A stretch of DNA of 64,000 nt from Nymphalis io (lineage: Eukaryota > Arthropoda > Insecta > Lepidoptera > Nymphalidae): contig NC_065906.1 of assembly GCF_905147045.1 (NCBI RefSeq), positions 5,766,001 to 5,830,000 on the forward strand, in the 5' to 3' direction. Below, piece after piece: positions 11,284-23,734 of this stretch. Position 1 is the first letter of the stretch. Every line of letters starts with the position of its first letter. The notes below the pieces were generated by a model. The model was not told where the DNA came from and did not search any database. It was given only the letters and a program-made list of their open reading frames with translations. Position numbers and translations under genes: made by a program.

Positions 11284-12084
11284 GAACACTTACTGTGCAA
11301 GTTATCCTTATACAATAAGTGTTATATATAGCTAAAGTACAAATATAAAATGAAAAAAATAAACCGCATGCAAATGGTCCTTAACTAGAGAAACCAATTT
11401 TAGGTCTTATCTGTATTTAGCAGTGCTTTTCTGTAAGGACTCACTTCATTAATCACTCGTGAAATGTTGACAATCGACTTATGGTGATATACTATTTTAA
11501 TGTTTGTATCCTTGAAATGTTAAAATTATTCATAAAGTCACATATCATTTTCTAATATTTCACGACCGTTTTCTGCAGTGCTTCTCGAGCTTTTCCTGAA
11601 AGATTAGCCTTACAGTTCTCTAAAGTAAAATAATCACTGAAAATAACATTCAAGATAAACAGACAGCGAGGTGATTTCGAAAATATTCTTTTTGATTGAT
11701 TGATACTTAAATATAAAAATATGTAAAAAGATATGTTTAAAAATAGCCTAGTTTGTAATAAAAGGACTTCAAAGAAGCGATGACAGTGTTACCGTGTCAT
11801 GCTCTGCTAAAAATTGAACTGAATTTAATTTTAGAAAATGTATTCTAAGTAGGTGACTCTCGATAAAAATATGCATGTAGGATGCTTACGCTGCATTTAA
11901 GGGAAAATGAGGTCGGTGTTTTGAGCCATCGGTGTACATCAAAAAATAAAAAATATGTATATTTTTTCATATTTCCTTAATATGGATAAAATAAACAAAA
12001 CAAGTAAATACTGACCTTTTGTCTATTTATCGTACAAGGTGCTAATTGAAAATGTAAGGTATTTGGAAAATAAGTTCTCCTGAC
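11284..12084. other. AT-rich gene-free stretch
   Basis: No feature recognised. Confidence 0.5.
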
Positions 12085-12205
12085 CGAAGTGCACAAGTGT
12101 ATGCACAAGGACAGACGCATTTTTTATTTTCTCAATCTTGTAATTCAAAGGGACAGCAAACTGATATATCAGGATGAAGATCAGGCGCAACGGTTTTCAT
12201 ATTAA
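12085..12205 (-). mobile_element. SINE B internal fragment
   Basis: Diverged reverse complement of the SINE B body: 'gtgcacaagtgtatgcacaa', 'gacagacgcattttttattt', 'aggcgcaacggtttt'. Confidence 0.5.
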
Positions 12206-12329
12206 ACCAGTAAACTGCGTAGCTCGCTATTAAGAATTTATTGACAAAATACTTATTATAAAGGAATTTACTGACTAGTTCAAACTCAAAATGATGAGTA
12301 ACAATTATACTTTATATTGTTTTTATTTT

Positions 12330-12613
12330 TAATAGAATAGGAAGGCGGACAAGCCCATATCCACCTGATGGTAAATAGTCACCAACGCCCATAGACATTG
12401 GCATTGTAAGAAATGTTAACCATCGTTTACATCACCAATGCGCTACCAAACTTGGGAACTAAGATGTTATGTCCCTTGTGCCTGTAATTACACTGGCTCA
12501 CTCACCCTTCAAACCGGAACATAACAACACCAAGTACTGCTGTTTTGCGGTAGAGTATCTGATGAGTGGGTGGTACCTACCCAGACGAGCTTGCACAAAG
12601 CTCTACCACCAGT
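12330..12613 (-). repeat. Family D interspersed repeat, full length
   Basis: A nearly complete reverse-strand copy from 'ggaaggcggacaagcccata' to 'gcttgcacaaagctctacca'. The minus-strand open frame at 12509-12703 comes from this repeat and is not a gene. Confidence 0.85.
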
Positions 12614-14176
12614 AATTGTGGACAACGAAAAACAAATTTCAAGAGTTAAATCTAACATGTTGACATCATATATAATAAATATTTGTCGTTGTAAGCTAGA
12701 CACGATGATTTGTTTTAAGTGACATTTTATTTTTATGTGTTAATAAACTAAATGTAACAATGATCTAACATTAAGCTGGAGAAACGCAGATGAAGCTACT
12801 TTAACACGGATGAGAGACGAGAAGGTCCAGCAATGGATGTATAATGGCCCTTCAACCCCAACTTTCTTATTCTGTAAATAACTTCAGGAACCCGCAGCCG
12901 TTCATAAAATGAAAACTACGGCTTTCATTTTTCAATTGCAATTGTGTTTAGTTTGTAAGCTACTTTTGTTGAAAAGTTTCTCTTTCGAATTTTCTTTTAT
13001 AGTTTTCTTTTAGAGTATGAAATTGTGATTACTGTAAAGAGTCATTCCAAATTATGTTGTTTGTTAAATAAAATTTAATTAGCGTTTTTGATTTTATGGT
13101 AAATGAAAATAATATTTTATGTAATTATGTGTAATAGAAATGCTTGGAATATTTTATATGTTATGCAATTATATGTAATAAAATATTTATATACAAGAGT
13201 GACTTGTTTTGTGTTTAGAATTCTTTTATATAACTTTTTTATAACCTGAATTTCAAGCCAATTCGAACTTACTGATTGTACTGAACTTTTTCACACATTA
13301 TGGAATAAACTAAAGATTTATAGCAAGTTTTTTTTATTTATATATTATTGTACACGTTGTTTTGTCTTTTACGATATTAGCTATTTCGCGAGATGTAATT
13401 CTATAAGGAGTATTTGTAAGGAAACACAGATTTGAAAAGCAATCTATTTTTCTGTAGCGAAATATTTTGTTTCGTATCAAGTTTAAAGACGTATGACGTT
13501 TAATTTTTGTTAAAAATATATCCAGAATCTTACTTATACGACAAATATTTTTGTTCTTGTTACAGAGATCAAAAGCGAATTGCATCGAGAAAATTGAAGA
13601 CAAAACTCAAAGACAAACGTGACTTAGCTTGGTGACTACGTCGTTTCCTTTCTCGTTTATTGTGACAATTTTATAGACAAGAATAATATAAATAACACTC
13701 CTTTGTATGAAAAACAACTTGGTTTAAATATTAATATTTTAAGTAAAAACTATATTTTACAACCCGAAGTACTTATATTCTTCTAAACTGGAAACGAGGC
13801 TTGGTCCACCTAAGTGCTTTTGTCGATTCGAATAAATAAATAGATGTATACGATTTGGTATTTAATCTATGCCGTTTCACTGGGGGCCTTAAAGAACTCT
13901 TAATTGAACATAATTAAAAAAAAACAAAGAAATAAAAAAATAATACATCACTGTTTCATCACACCATTATCTTCTTCAGCTAATACTTTTTGTAACCTTA
14001 AATAAATATTAGCAAGCATTTTGGTATTATTGTATTGTTGTTATTGATATTTTTTGTGTTGCTTCTCTAGGATCGTTAACGTAAACGCGTCTGTTTTACT
14101 AAATATACGAGTACGTCACGTGCAAACTCTATTGCAGACCACGTCCCTGTTAATGGTTAATTAAAGTTATACTCAC
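12614..14176. other. AT-rich stretch; would be intron 1 of the candidate minus-strand gene
   Basis: No repeat family recognised. The minus-strand open frame at 13334-13603 has no recognisable domain. If the candidate exon at 14177-14286 is real, this sequence is part of its first intron. Confidence 0.35.
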
Positions 14177-14286
14177 CGAACTGTTCTTTCGTCGTCCCCA
14201 ATTACTTTTTCCACTTCTTTTAATCGAGTTTTCCTTATCCTACCTGAAGACAGTTGGGAACTTTGTTGCGGCCGACGACTTTTCAT
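14177..14286 (-). CDS. Candidate 5' coding exon of an unrecognised host gene
   Basis: Seen: on the minus strand an ATG (first base 14286) opens 36 codons plus two bases, ending directly at a consensus splice donor GTGAGT (complement of 14171-14176). The base at -3 is A, a good initiation context, and an in-frame TGA lies 21 codons upstream at 14350-14352, so this ATG is the first in the frame. The peptide begins MKSRRPQQSSQLSSGRIRK and ends KEVEKVIGDDERTV: basic and Ser/Gln-rich, then a charged helix-like stretch. There is no signal peptide or membrane segment. The exon is more GC-rich than its surroundings. Inference: a first coding exon in phase 2, with the rest of the gene at lower coordinates or beyond the window. 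I do not recognise the protein. A chance open frame beside a chance donor remains possible. Confidence 0.35.
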
Positions 14287-14480
14287 GATAACTTTTATCT
14301 GCCACTCTTGAGCTAAACAAGACTTTCGTTTTACAGCGCGCTGCGTTGTTCAGCGTTGTGATGATATTCCACAAAACTTAAATTACTTCAATTTGCACGC
14401 GATGTTGCTTTCTATCGTTGTCATTCTTTCTTTCAACCCTTATTACTTAGTTACATTCTCGAGGCGCGAGAGTCTTAACA
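14287..14480 (-). promoter_or_regulatory. Possible 5' leader or promoter of the candidate gene
   Basis: A GC-richer, CpG-containing tract ('acagcgcgctgcg', 'ctcgaggcgcgagag') sits just upstream of the candidate start codon. No TATA box or clear initiator could be fixed. The call depends entirely on the neighbouring exon being real. Confidence 0.2.
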
Positions 14481-15648
14481 TGAATATATTTTAGCACAAA
14501 TTATCATATTCAGATCAAGGAAATGGAGCCGAAGACCGAGCAGGTACTCGGAATTTTAATCAGCGTTTGCGTATAAAGATAATGTCTTATTTGAATCGGC
14601 GGATGTTTTATAGGCGGAATTCTTTTTTTCGTCATTACAATGACATATAAAGTGTCTAATTAAATAAACATAACGTAAAATATACGATGTTGATCTTTTA
14701 TATTCTTGTATATTAGTCACAGAGCTATCATATGTACAAAATAAATATGGGTAAACGAATAACGATTTCATACAACCTTTTTTGGTCACAAATCCGAGCG
14801 CGTTCTTTGACCTTTATGTGTGGTTGAATGTACATATGTAATAGTCGCCATTATATTCATAAATTTAGTCTAGCGTGACGATTCATATATCCAAAACATT
14901 TTATTACGTGATCTATTTATGTTTATATTTTATTTGTAAAAAATAGCGTTATAAAAATTTATTCTACAGTTTTGATTTAACTTAACTTATGAGGCCCCAC
15001 AGAACTACAATTATAAAATAATATTGCTTAACAGAGGAATAGAGGACTTTAGACTATAATCTTAAAAATATCTACAACTTGAAAAATATCGTTCCTACCT
15101 ATACACGTTGTTTAACGGCTGTTTAGTTAAACGTTGATTTCGCTCTTTCTGACATTATTGATTTTACATTCGAAAGAAGAAGATACAGCATTTTTAACTA
15201 AAGACCCGCATAATATTTATATGTAAGGCCCTAAAAATCTTATGATGCAGTTTCATTATTCCTGTTTTAAATTGTAATGTAAGTTGTTGATATAAATCGA
15301 TAAGTAAATAGTACAATTTTCCATGTGTCTATGATAACGTTCCTTAGCAACTTTTAATTTAAATACGATGTAATTAGCACTACTTGTACATATTTGTATC
15401 TTAATCACAATGTTATCGCTTTTGGATATATGTATTTGCGCAAAGTTACTAACGATAAAAGAAAAACAAATTAATGATATTGCATCGAACGAGTAACGGT
15501 TAATTCAAAAACATTCTTCAGTAAATTTAAATATATTGAATTATATATAAAAGCCTAATTGTTTGCAGCCTCAAAGTAAATAGCCGAATGCTTGTAACAC
15601 ACAAATTCTCAAGAACAGAGCGACTAGTGAATAGATGAAAATTTCTTC
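14481..15648. other. AT-rich gene-free stretch
   Basis: No feature recognised. The short minus-strand open frame at 14556-14789 has no recognisable domain. Confidence 0.4.
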
Positions 15649-15918
15649 TTGTTATGTTCGGATTGTGGATCAAAATTCGGCGACCAAATGTGGGTCTGTG
15701 TTTACCGACCCGCAGGTAAACTTCGCTTGCAGTTAAAAAGGAATTCGGGGGAATTTTATCGCTCGTTAGAGACCTTAAACGGTGAGAGCGTCCGGACCCA
15801 GATGAACGGGAAAAAGCAGCCTACAACTTTGTGGGGAAAAGAATCAATGCTTTATCATACTTGTAAGGACGACCGAGCTTATCTTCGGGACCCTTCCTTG
15901 ATTCTTGAGTTTTATTAA
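15649..15918 (+). other. Uncharacterised 89-codon open frame
   Basis: The frame is GC-richer than its flanks. It starts MLCSDCGSKFGDQMWVCVYR, with a CxxC pair and a third Cys but no full zinc-binding set. The C-terminal part is charged. No membrane segment, splice context or repeat sibling in the window was found. It could be a transposon fragment, a chance open frame, or an exon; I cannot assign it. Confidence 0.15.
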
Positions 15919-16164
15919 AATGTTCTCAAATTTTATTTGTGAATGGAATTTTCTAGAGGTACAAATGCTTTTGAATATATAATTTTTTTGAATGTATGCT
16001 TCAATCAAAAACTTAACAATGTCAAATAGCAATTAAATTGAAATTGGATCACCTTCAAACTGTACTGAACCTGATTTCCTTTAAATCATCAAATTTGTTT
16101 CATAACCAAACCAGTTAATAAGAACATACATACAGATTGATAGTAAAAATGGTATTGCTGAAAA

Positions 16165-16312
16165 GAAAAATTTGTATTGTTGTGTTCCAGTTTGAAGGGT
16201 GCACAAGAGACAAAACCTCTTAGCTCCAAGGTTGGTGGAGCATTTGACAATGTAAGGAACGATTAATATTTCTTAAAGTCCGCCAATTTATTTTATATTT
16301 AAAAAAAAATGA
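16165..16312 (+). repeat. Family D interspersed repeat, internally deleted
   Basis: 'gtgttccagtttgaagggt', 'gcacaagagacaaaacctct', 'aaggttggtggagcattt', 'attaatatttcttaaagt', then an A-run. Confidence 0.65.
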
Positions 16313-16369
16313 GTAATGTACGAAATGTGTGTAATTGTAGTTTGATAAATTGTATATTTGGACGCACTC

Positions 16370-17452
16370 GTCTTAAGAACTACTATCGTAGAGCTATGTT
16401 GTAGGAACACTATGTTCCTTTAGTTCACTCCAAGAAGAAATACTCCCCTATACGTCGACTTAAAAACATCCGCGATAAAAATTCGTTAAAATTCGAAAAC
16501 TGGGCTGATCACCGTAAAAACAAGTTCGCGTGAATTATAAAGGTGTGAGTCACCGGGATAAGTGTTTGTGGCGCTCTAGTACCAACAGTTCCTGAGGGAG
16601 AAGGCATCAAACTCCCGAGCAAATAGCTCCTAGGAAGGGTGTGACTTAATAAAGATCTTGTAATATCCGAAAAGAGCGGAAAAAAACCTATCCGCTGACA
16701 CCCTTCACGAAGAATTTGGACAACAACCGGCGGAGTTATTAAGGTTAATAAAAACAACAAAATAACCTTAAAAACAACGTGGTCTGCCGCGGCAACGTGA
16801 AACACGTGTTTGTGGATAATCACATAGGGCGCCGCTGCGGACACGACAGAACCGAAGAGTCCGCCCCAGTCACCAAACTCTGAGGAGCAAAAACATCAAA
16901 GGTGAACATCTTCATTGCCAGGTGAGAATCCAGGGAACCTACCCTTCCCTTCAATAAAACCCTCCTTGCGACGGCTCATTCAAACCGTCTCAAGAAGATC
17001 GTTCCAGAAACCACCCCACATCACCGCCTCCTCCCCCTAAAAAACCACCCCCGTGAAGTCGAAACACCTACACAGGGAAACCTCCCCGACGGTGTGCTCA
17101 CGGACGCCACCCTCTTAACCCCTCCTTGAAATAAGTGACCCCCTCCAAATTAAGATACCCTAAATCGACTCCCCACGAAATTCACCCCCCCTCCGACTTG
17201 GACTACCTCACCCTGCCAGTCATATCTCGGGAACCTAACATCAAGAAGAGCAGCCAAATCCAACGAAATCCGGAGACCAAGCATCAATTCACGCGACCTT
17301 GACGGAAGAACAACTTTTGGCGTACTCACAGCAGCTGGACTCTCGTCGCAACGACGCATCGGCGATAGGTGAGCCCGTACTGACCTAAAAAAAAAGATAT
17401 ATACATCCTAAATAAATACATACAGATAATATATACACAGCAAATTATAAAA
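16370..17452 (+). mobile_element. Probable 5' leader of an R1-clade LINE
   Basis: A long GC-richer, C-rich tract (for example 'caccaccccacatcaccgcc'-like runs) lies immediately upstream of the LINE ORF1 and differs sharply in composition from the surrounding AT-rich DNA. R1-clade LINEs carry long 5' untranslated regions, so this is most simply that leader. The 5' boundary was not fixed. Minus-strand open frames at 16509-16844 and 17150-17359 are by-products of the composition. Confidence 0.5.
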
Positions 17453-18994
17453 TTGTTTTTAGGTACATTTCATTACCGGAAGCTGCCCCTAAACATAAAT
17501 AAAGCATCCCAATACACTATTGCACCCCCACCAGCAGAAACAGCCGAGGTAATACCGCCGTGCATGCCACCGCCAAACGTGGCAGTCATCAGCATTACGA
17601 ACGGACATCCAGAGGAAAGACCAGAACATCGCGCATCTGACCTGGAGGATGTAGAAACATCGTCTATATGGTCCAGTGTATCTGCACTAAATAGGAGGGT
17701 AAGCCTCTTATACAGAACGCCAGGAAGAGGAACTGGGGTCGAAATGGACAGAGCTACGGAGGTAGCAAACAGCTACCTGCAAAAAGGCAAGGAGGCTTTG
17801 GAAGCCACAACGACCGTGAAGCGGGAGTACAAGACCACTTGTAATGAGTGCGTGCAGGGCCTATACGAAGCTGTCGTCTCCCTCTCGGACTCGAGAAATA
17901 GGCATAGGGTCAACCTGGAGAAGGAGCGCTTCCGTCATGCAAAAGAATTAGTGCGAGTCGAGAGGGCCCACATAGCTGACCTCCAGGAGGACAGAAGAAC
18001 AGTGATCGAACAACTAGACCTAGCCCGCAATGACATCAGCGGGACTCTGAAGGAGGCTCAGGCGGTCCGTAGCTGGCTTGGCTACGAGACCGGAGAACCT
18101 TTTAGAGCAATATACGAAGTCCGAGAGGCCCAAAAAGGATGGAGGTCAAGATAAAAACCACAACCTACACCACGTCCGAACTAGAAACGGACAAGGAAAA
18201 ATGGGAGAGGATGGAAGCAGGGATCACAGGGCTGCAGTCAAATATAATCAACCTTGGCAACCAGATGGACACCCTGCGATAAGAGGTCGAAAAGACAAAG
18301 ACCCTTGTCAAAGAAATACCACATCCCTCCCAACACACTAACCTCCCGACCTTCACCGAAACCATCGACGACCTTAAAAAAGTACTTGTCAGGATAGAGT
18401 CTGGCATATCAAACCTTAACAAAACCGATAAACACAGAATACAAACTCATCCGACACCAAAAGACCCGTCTCCATATATAGAGACAATGTCCCAAAAACT
18501 GGACATAATGTCCTCTGAGGTACGTGCCACCTCACCCCCAAGACCGTCCTTAGAGATAGAACTGGCGGTCCAGGAGGTGAAAGAGACCCTTAACTCAATA
18601 AAAAAGAGAGTAAAGGAGCTTAGCAAGGGAGAAAAATCCTCAATAGGCCCACTTACATTCGCACAGACAGCGGCGAAACCAAAAGCTCCTCAGCCCCCTA
18701 ACCACACCCTGATGATCTCCTCTAAAGATCCAGGAGTGACGAGTGAAATTTCATCACAAAGATCAGGACCGCCCTGGATCTAAAAACTACCGTGGTGAGA
18801 GTGGACAGGGTCCGAAAGGCCAGGGACCAAATGGAGGAGAAGGAAGAGGATCTGAATCTCATAAAGAGTCGGGTCAAGCAAACAAAGAACTAAACATCAG
18901 GGAGCCAGCAAACAGGAACCCCCTCGTCTGCTTCACCAACGACGAGATCGTTGACTACACCAAATCGCAGAACAAAGACCTTTTGCACGTTTAA
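17453..18994 (+). pseudogene. Non-LTR retrotransposon ORF1 (R1-clade, TRAS/SART-like), frameshifted
   Basis: ORF1 of R1-clade LINEs encodes the nucleic-acid-binding protein of the retrotransposition particle. Seen: a 233-codon frame (17453-18154) with a Pro-rich start and then a long charged, coiled-coil-like segment. Reading continues in another frame from 18139 (internal stop near 18280) through 18487-18783. It then shifts again at about 18762 to a segment with VVRVDRVRKARDQ, and once more to PLVCFTNDEIVDYTKSQNKD before a stop at 18992-18994. The VDRVRKARD and 'NKDPLVxxxD...QNK' patterns are what I know from R1-clade ORF1 proteins. The Cys-knuckles and the whole of ORF2 (endonuclease, reverse transcriptase) are missing, so the copy is 3'-truncated. 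At least three frameshifts and one stop make it non-functional. Clade assignment is from memory of motifs. Confidence 0.65.
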
Positions 18995-19037
18995 ACTCAA
19001 GTTCAAGCCTCCACTATGTTCCTTTCGCTGGTTGTTT

Positions 19038-19140
19038 TTAGGTTTAATAATAATAATAATAACTTTATTATTCAGGCATCGAGGCCCATAACTGTCTACA
19101 GATTACATATTTATAATTACAGAACATTCATTAATAATTA
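19038..19140 (-). mobile_element. Possible LINE 3' tail, reverse orientation
   Basis: On the minus strand this reads 'tatgggcctcgatgcctgaa', then AATAAAG and a run of TTA units, which looks like a LINE 3' terminus with a trinucleotide tail. It abuts the truncated ORF1 and may mark the insertion that cut it. Confidence 0.35.
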
Positions 19141-19179
19141 ATTAATTAAAAGGTATTCCATTTCAAACCGATGGTAGAA

Positions 19180-19375
19180 TTTTTAAAGTTACTAAGTGAA
19201 TGTAGGCGATGTTATAAATATAACATTTTACACTGTCAGTGCGCTACCAATCACGAGCCAATATGTTATGTATCTTGAGTCTGTAAGTACACTGGCTTAC
19301 TAATCGTTCAAAGGGAAACACAGCAATACAAACTATTGCTGTTCAGAGTTGGAATATTGGATTTGTTGGTCTTAT
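19180..19375 (-). repeat. Family D interspersed repeat, diverged
   Basis: Reverse complement of family D: 'cagtgcgctaccaatcac', 'atgttatgtatcttgagtct', 'acactggcttactaatc', 'acacagcaatacaaactatt'. Confidence 0.6.
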
Positions 19376-19783
19376 GAACATGGAACGGTCTGTAAAAAAC
19401 CCTACCATAGGCATAAATAAATGATATCTATCAAATACATATGTAAATTTGTAAATAATGTATTTTAAGAAGCGGGTAATTCATTTACAACTCAAAGAAG
19501 TTTGTACTGAGCTTGTTGTGTCAGTCACGCTAATTGCTCCCTGTCTTAAATACACAATAAGATCAATAATTTATCGACGAACTTCCTTATCTAAGGGCAA
19601 GTCGAATAGATAATCGAGTAAAGTTGGTAACAAACAAGGATCGAAGTGATAACTATTGATAGATTAGTTGGAGCACGCGATATTGACATTTAACGTTATT
19701 GTTATAACACACATTATCGTTAATACAATTTGTTATCGATGTTTTATATTATTCACTAATGTATAAGAACTCATCAATTAATT

Positions 19784-19918
19784 ATATCAAAATCAAAATA
19801 TTTTTTGTTCAAATAGACTTACAAGTACTTCTGAATCGTCAAGCGCTACCACCGGTTCGGAATGTGAATTCTACCTAGAGGAACCGGCAAGAAACTCAGT
19901 AGTTACTCTTTTTTTTTA
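19784..19918 (+). repeat. Family E interspersed repeat, full copy
   Basis: 'atcaaaatcaaaatattttt', 'aaatagacttacaagtactt', 'gaatcgtcaagcgctaccac', 'cggttcggaatgtgaattct', 'ggaaccggcaagaaactcag', 'tagttactc' and a T-run. The same order is repeated at 56443-56603 and, reversed, at 32288-32392. Confidence 0.75.
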
Positions 19919-21051
19919 ATAAAAATACAAATTTGTATCAATAACATACACTTAGGATAAGCTTTACTAATACGATTATTTTTTATAACTAATTGAAGCC
20001 TGCTTTGTGGCAACTAAGTATAGACTGCGGAATTTTATTAAAAATGCGTTTACCTAGCCCTAAAAACGATTGATTACCTTTATTAAGACGGAATTGGAAT
20101 GATTATTTTATTTTTATTTCTAGTATTAAATAGACGTATGTTACTTTTCTTTGTGTATCAATCAATAGGTTTAATAAAACGATGCATATTGGACTGAGAA
20201 CGTAATCAGTTCTTTGCCATATTACTTCACTGAGATTTCCAAGGAAATAGAATACCGTTATCTTAATCGTATATTACGGGTTGAAATCCGAGCCGCACTT
20301 AAGTTTCGATGTACCTAGGACGCGTTTTTAGAGAAAACTACCACGTGTATATCCTTCAAACCGAGTAGAGCGAGGTGACATAAGCTTAAAGCCTTCACCG
20401 TAAGAAAAAAGGCTTTTTCTCAGCATAGGTGATATTTATTGTTTGTTACTTTTTTGAGTCGCTTCGATTTTAGTTGTATTAGTAATTATAAATGTGTAAA
20501 TTTCTGAAAAAGTAAACGATATAATATATTTCTGAAATAATATAGTAATAATAATAGAACGTTTTTCACAAGAAATATCCAGTCTGCTCTTTATTTGAAT
20601 ATATTCAAAAATCTGTATGAATCTTTTTGTAACAACTAGATCTTCATACTTTGTAAGACAATTTTTATTTCTCCAATGTAAATTTATATTATAATGATTA
20701 AAAACGTGAACGTTTGAATGTTTGATTATTGATTTATTGTAGATGATTATGTAAATGAGTTGCTGTTATTACCTAATTAAGATTGTTATATTTCAATTTA
20801 CGCCTGCTGAAGTAGACGAGAAACAGTGTTTACGAAAATGGAATGCGAGTGAAGGGATTAGAATAGAATAGAATTGTCCTTTATCTGTTAACGGTACCAC
20901 AATATATACACAGATATAAGAATAAAAACTATAAATAAAAAACAAAAAAAAAACTAAATTGAAACAATATGAAACCTAATTTAAGTATGTTGTTATATAT
21001 ATAAAAATAAAATACTTATCATTAGGATATTACACGAATCTTTATAGTAAA
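19919..21051. other. AT-rich stretch with an old SINE A fragment
   Basis: At about 20345-20440 'gtagagcgaggtgacataag...aaaaggctttttctcagca' matches a diverged SINE A 3' half on the plus strand. The rest is featureless. Confidence 0.4.
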
Positions 21052-21352
21052 GTAACAGCCTGTGAATGTCCCACTGCTCGGCTAAGGCCTCCTCTCCCTT
21101 TTTGAGGAGAAGGTTTGGAGCTTATTCCAACACGCTGCTCCAATGCAAGTTGGTGGAATACACATGTGGCAGAATTTCAGTGAAATTAGACTCATGCAGG
21201 TTTCCTCACGATGTTTTCCTTCACCGTCAAGCAAAGCAAAGATGAATTATAATCACAAATTAAGCACATGAAAATTCAGTGGTGCCAGCCCGGGTTTGTA
21301 CCCACGATCATCAGTTAAGATTCTCGCGTTCATACCACTGGGCTATCTAGGC
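21052..21352 (-). mobile_element. SINE A, near full length
   Basis: A complete reverse-strand copy from 'gtaacagcctgtgaatgtcc' to the tRNA-like head ('gggtttgtacccacgatca', 'accactgggctatct'). Good sequence identity to the copies at 4347 and 27240. Confidence 0.85.
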
Positions 21353-21439
21353 TTTTTTTCAATATTTTTAAACAAAAGATCTATCAGTCAGTTTGATGTA
21401 CTCGTAGTTATGTCATCAATAATATTTACTCAAACAATG

Positions 21440-21650
21440 CTGTTCCTGATGATTTAAAATAGCAATTAAATGGAGATTGATCGGCGAAGTTAAGCACGTA
21501 ACATATTTAAGAAGCCTTTACAAGTTCTTCCGGCTGGTTAGGGCGCCGTCAAAGTTTTAATTGTTTTACCATTTCATAAACGGACGCAAACTAACTTGGT
21601 TGTCATGAATTTATATCTTACTGCTAAATTATACCGCTGTGAACAACCTA
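21440..21650 (+). repeat. Dispersed repeat I, copy 1
   Basis: Shares with 34430-34620, in inverted orientation, 'acatatttNagaagccttta', 'gttttaattgttttaccatt', 'tcataa-cgga' and 'aacttggtt-atgaattta'. Not classified. Confidence 0.6.
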
Positions 21651-23147
21651 TTACAATTGTAACCGGCTTTTATTCTCACCACTTTATTTATCTATATTTT
21701 ATCAATAAATAAATTTCGTGTTAACGTTAATAATATAGCTATACATTATATTATTCTGTACAAGATAATAAAGAGGGTAAAAGAGCTTGGTTAATACTAG
21801 ATAAATTTTATATGATTATTACATAGAAATTATTAAGAAAAAAGAGAAACTGATAAGTTTCTTTTCATATACATACAACACACAATTTAAAACAAAAAAT
21901 ATTTTCTGTAGAAATTTTGGCATTACTAATTTTAATCGCAATTCCGTTTCTCTTGGTGACAAATAAACCAGCCCATCATTTTACCAGTGCAGGCGATAAG
22001 AGGGGAGATATCTTAAAAATAAATAAATATTGTTGCTAAAATTATCTTTATATGTTTATAAATAATGACAAGCCAAAGGTACCTTAATGTAAATGTTTTC
22101 TTTGATCAACTGTACAAACAAATCCATATTTGTTATATGAAAGGACTTAATGGATACGAGATGAGAACTGAACAGAACCGAATTTTGCATACACGTTGTA
22201 AGAGGTACAAAAAAAGATAACTATACTTAACGCCTTCCCTTTTACGCGAACAAAGTGCGATCAGAAACTATAATAGTATAGTAAAAAAAAGGTTTAATCA
22301 CTTTCTAAGTAGGTTAGGGAGTTTTGGTATATTTTACTTAAATTTCAGTCATTACTAATTAACGTATATTCAATACTTTTTAGGCTAATATTCAGATTAC
22401 ATTATCAGCTAATTACACCCCACGCTACATAGCAGGCGTAATTATGTTGTCACGAGAGGTATATATTGGAAAATTCGTGATGTGTGCCTTATTTCAAATC
22501 AATACATACCGAATAATATACAGATAAACGACTCTATTCCAACGGATTAAGGTTCATTTTGTTTTATAAACTCATTAATATACAATAATTAACATATCTT
22601 TCCCTAAAGGCTAAGATGATTATTATTTGATATGTTATCAGAAAAAAATATTATAAAGGATATAATTTGGAAGTCATCGAAATGTTAGAATAACATCTAC
22701 AAAAAAATAATAATTAATATTGTTATGAAAATAAGTTGTTACGAGTATTATTTGGTATCGAAACAAATATAGCTTTCTTTTTGATTTGGAACATTTATAT
22801 GTGCAAATTGAGGGTAAGACTGACTCGTATGGCGTAACGGCAGACGGCGTGACACTCTTATGACGTAACGCGCCCTTCCCGCTGCTATTCTTTACGCTCT
22901 TGTATATAACATTATATACTTCGAGGCCTACATATATGTATACTAATAATAAGAAATATACAGTTATTTAACGAATCTGTTTATTTATTGGTTTCCTTTA
23001 ATTATAAATTATCCCAATAATTATTAATTTTGATGTTTCATATCTGCACGGTATCGTGAAACATTTTTGTTATTATTTAAATCTGTAAGTCAGTGTCCAA
23101 CCCTGGGATCTAGCTGACCCAACCTTTAACAACAGCAAGAGAAAGTA
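21651..23147. other. AT-rich gene-free stretch
   Basis: One GC-richer island at about 22820-22900 ('tggcgtaacggcagacggcg', 'gacgtaacgcgcccttcccg') of unknown origin; otherwise nothing recognised. Confidence 0.4.
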
Positions 23148-23202
23148 TTTAGTGGTGGATATTATGAGTGGGTGGTACCCAAATGGGCTTGCACAAGTAC
23201 CA
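23148..23202 (-). repeat. Family D short fragment
   Basis: 'gagtgggtggtacccaaatg' then 'ggcttgcacaag' is the reverse complement of the family D 5' end only. Confidence 0.5.
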
Positions 23203-23734
23203 GTTAATGAAATAATTAAAAGGCGATTTCATTATACCTCCCATACGAAACTCTTTCTGAAAGTAATTATTTTAACGAGATATATTATTGGAATGAGTAA
23301 CCATTACTCTTTTATTGTTAACTATCTAATTTGTAACGCTTCGGTTATATTAGGGAGAGAAATAATTTTGGAATAATGGCAAACATCTTATGTTTTATGT
23401 CCTAGAGATTATCGGCTTTATCTAAGAATGATGCTTAGGGGTGAATAGTTAAACATTACTGTCTTCTTCTTTCAAATTAAAATAAATGATGTCATAAAGA
23501 GATAAATCAGCGTTTAACTAAAAATTATTACATTAATAAGTAAGGCCATTTATGTTTTACGAGCGATCTAGTGGTTGTACAACCTATGTGTACATATATA
23601 ACGTGTACGTAACGATTACAAATTTAGTTAAATACAAATTTATTTATAATCTTGTAAAGTGAACAAATTATCTCCCAGTAAATGTTGTGCCAAGGCATCT
23701 CTTCTTGTGGTTTAGATGAAAATATCCTATTGTT

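Noticed and set aside
12509..12703. 64-codon minus-strand frame
   Set aside because: It lies mostly within a family D repeat; similar frames occur in other copies (for example 57399-57650), so it is repeat-derived.
16509..17359. Minus-strand frames of 111 and 69 codons
   Set aside because: They lie antisense to the GC-rich leader of the R1-type LINE; composition explains the lack of stops.
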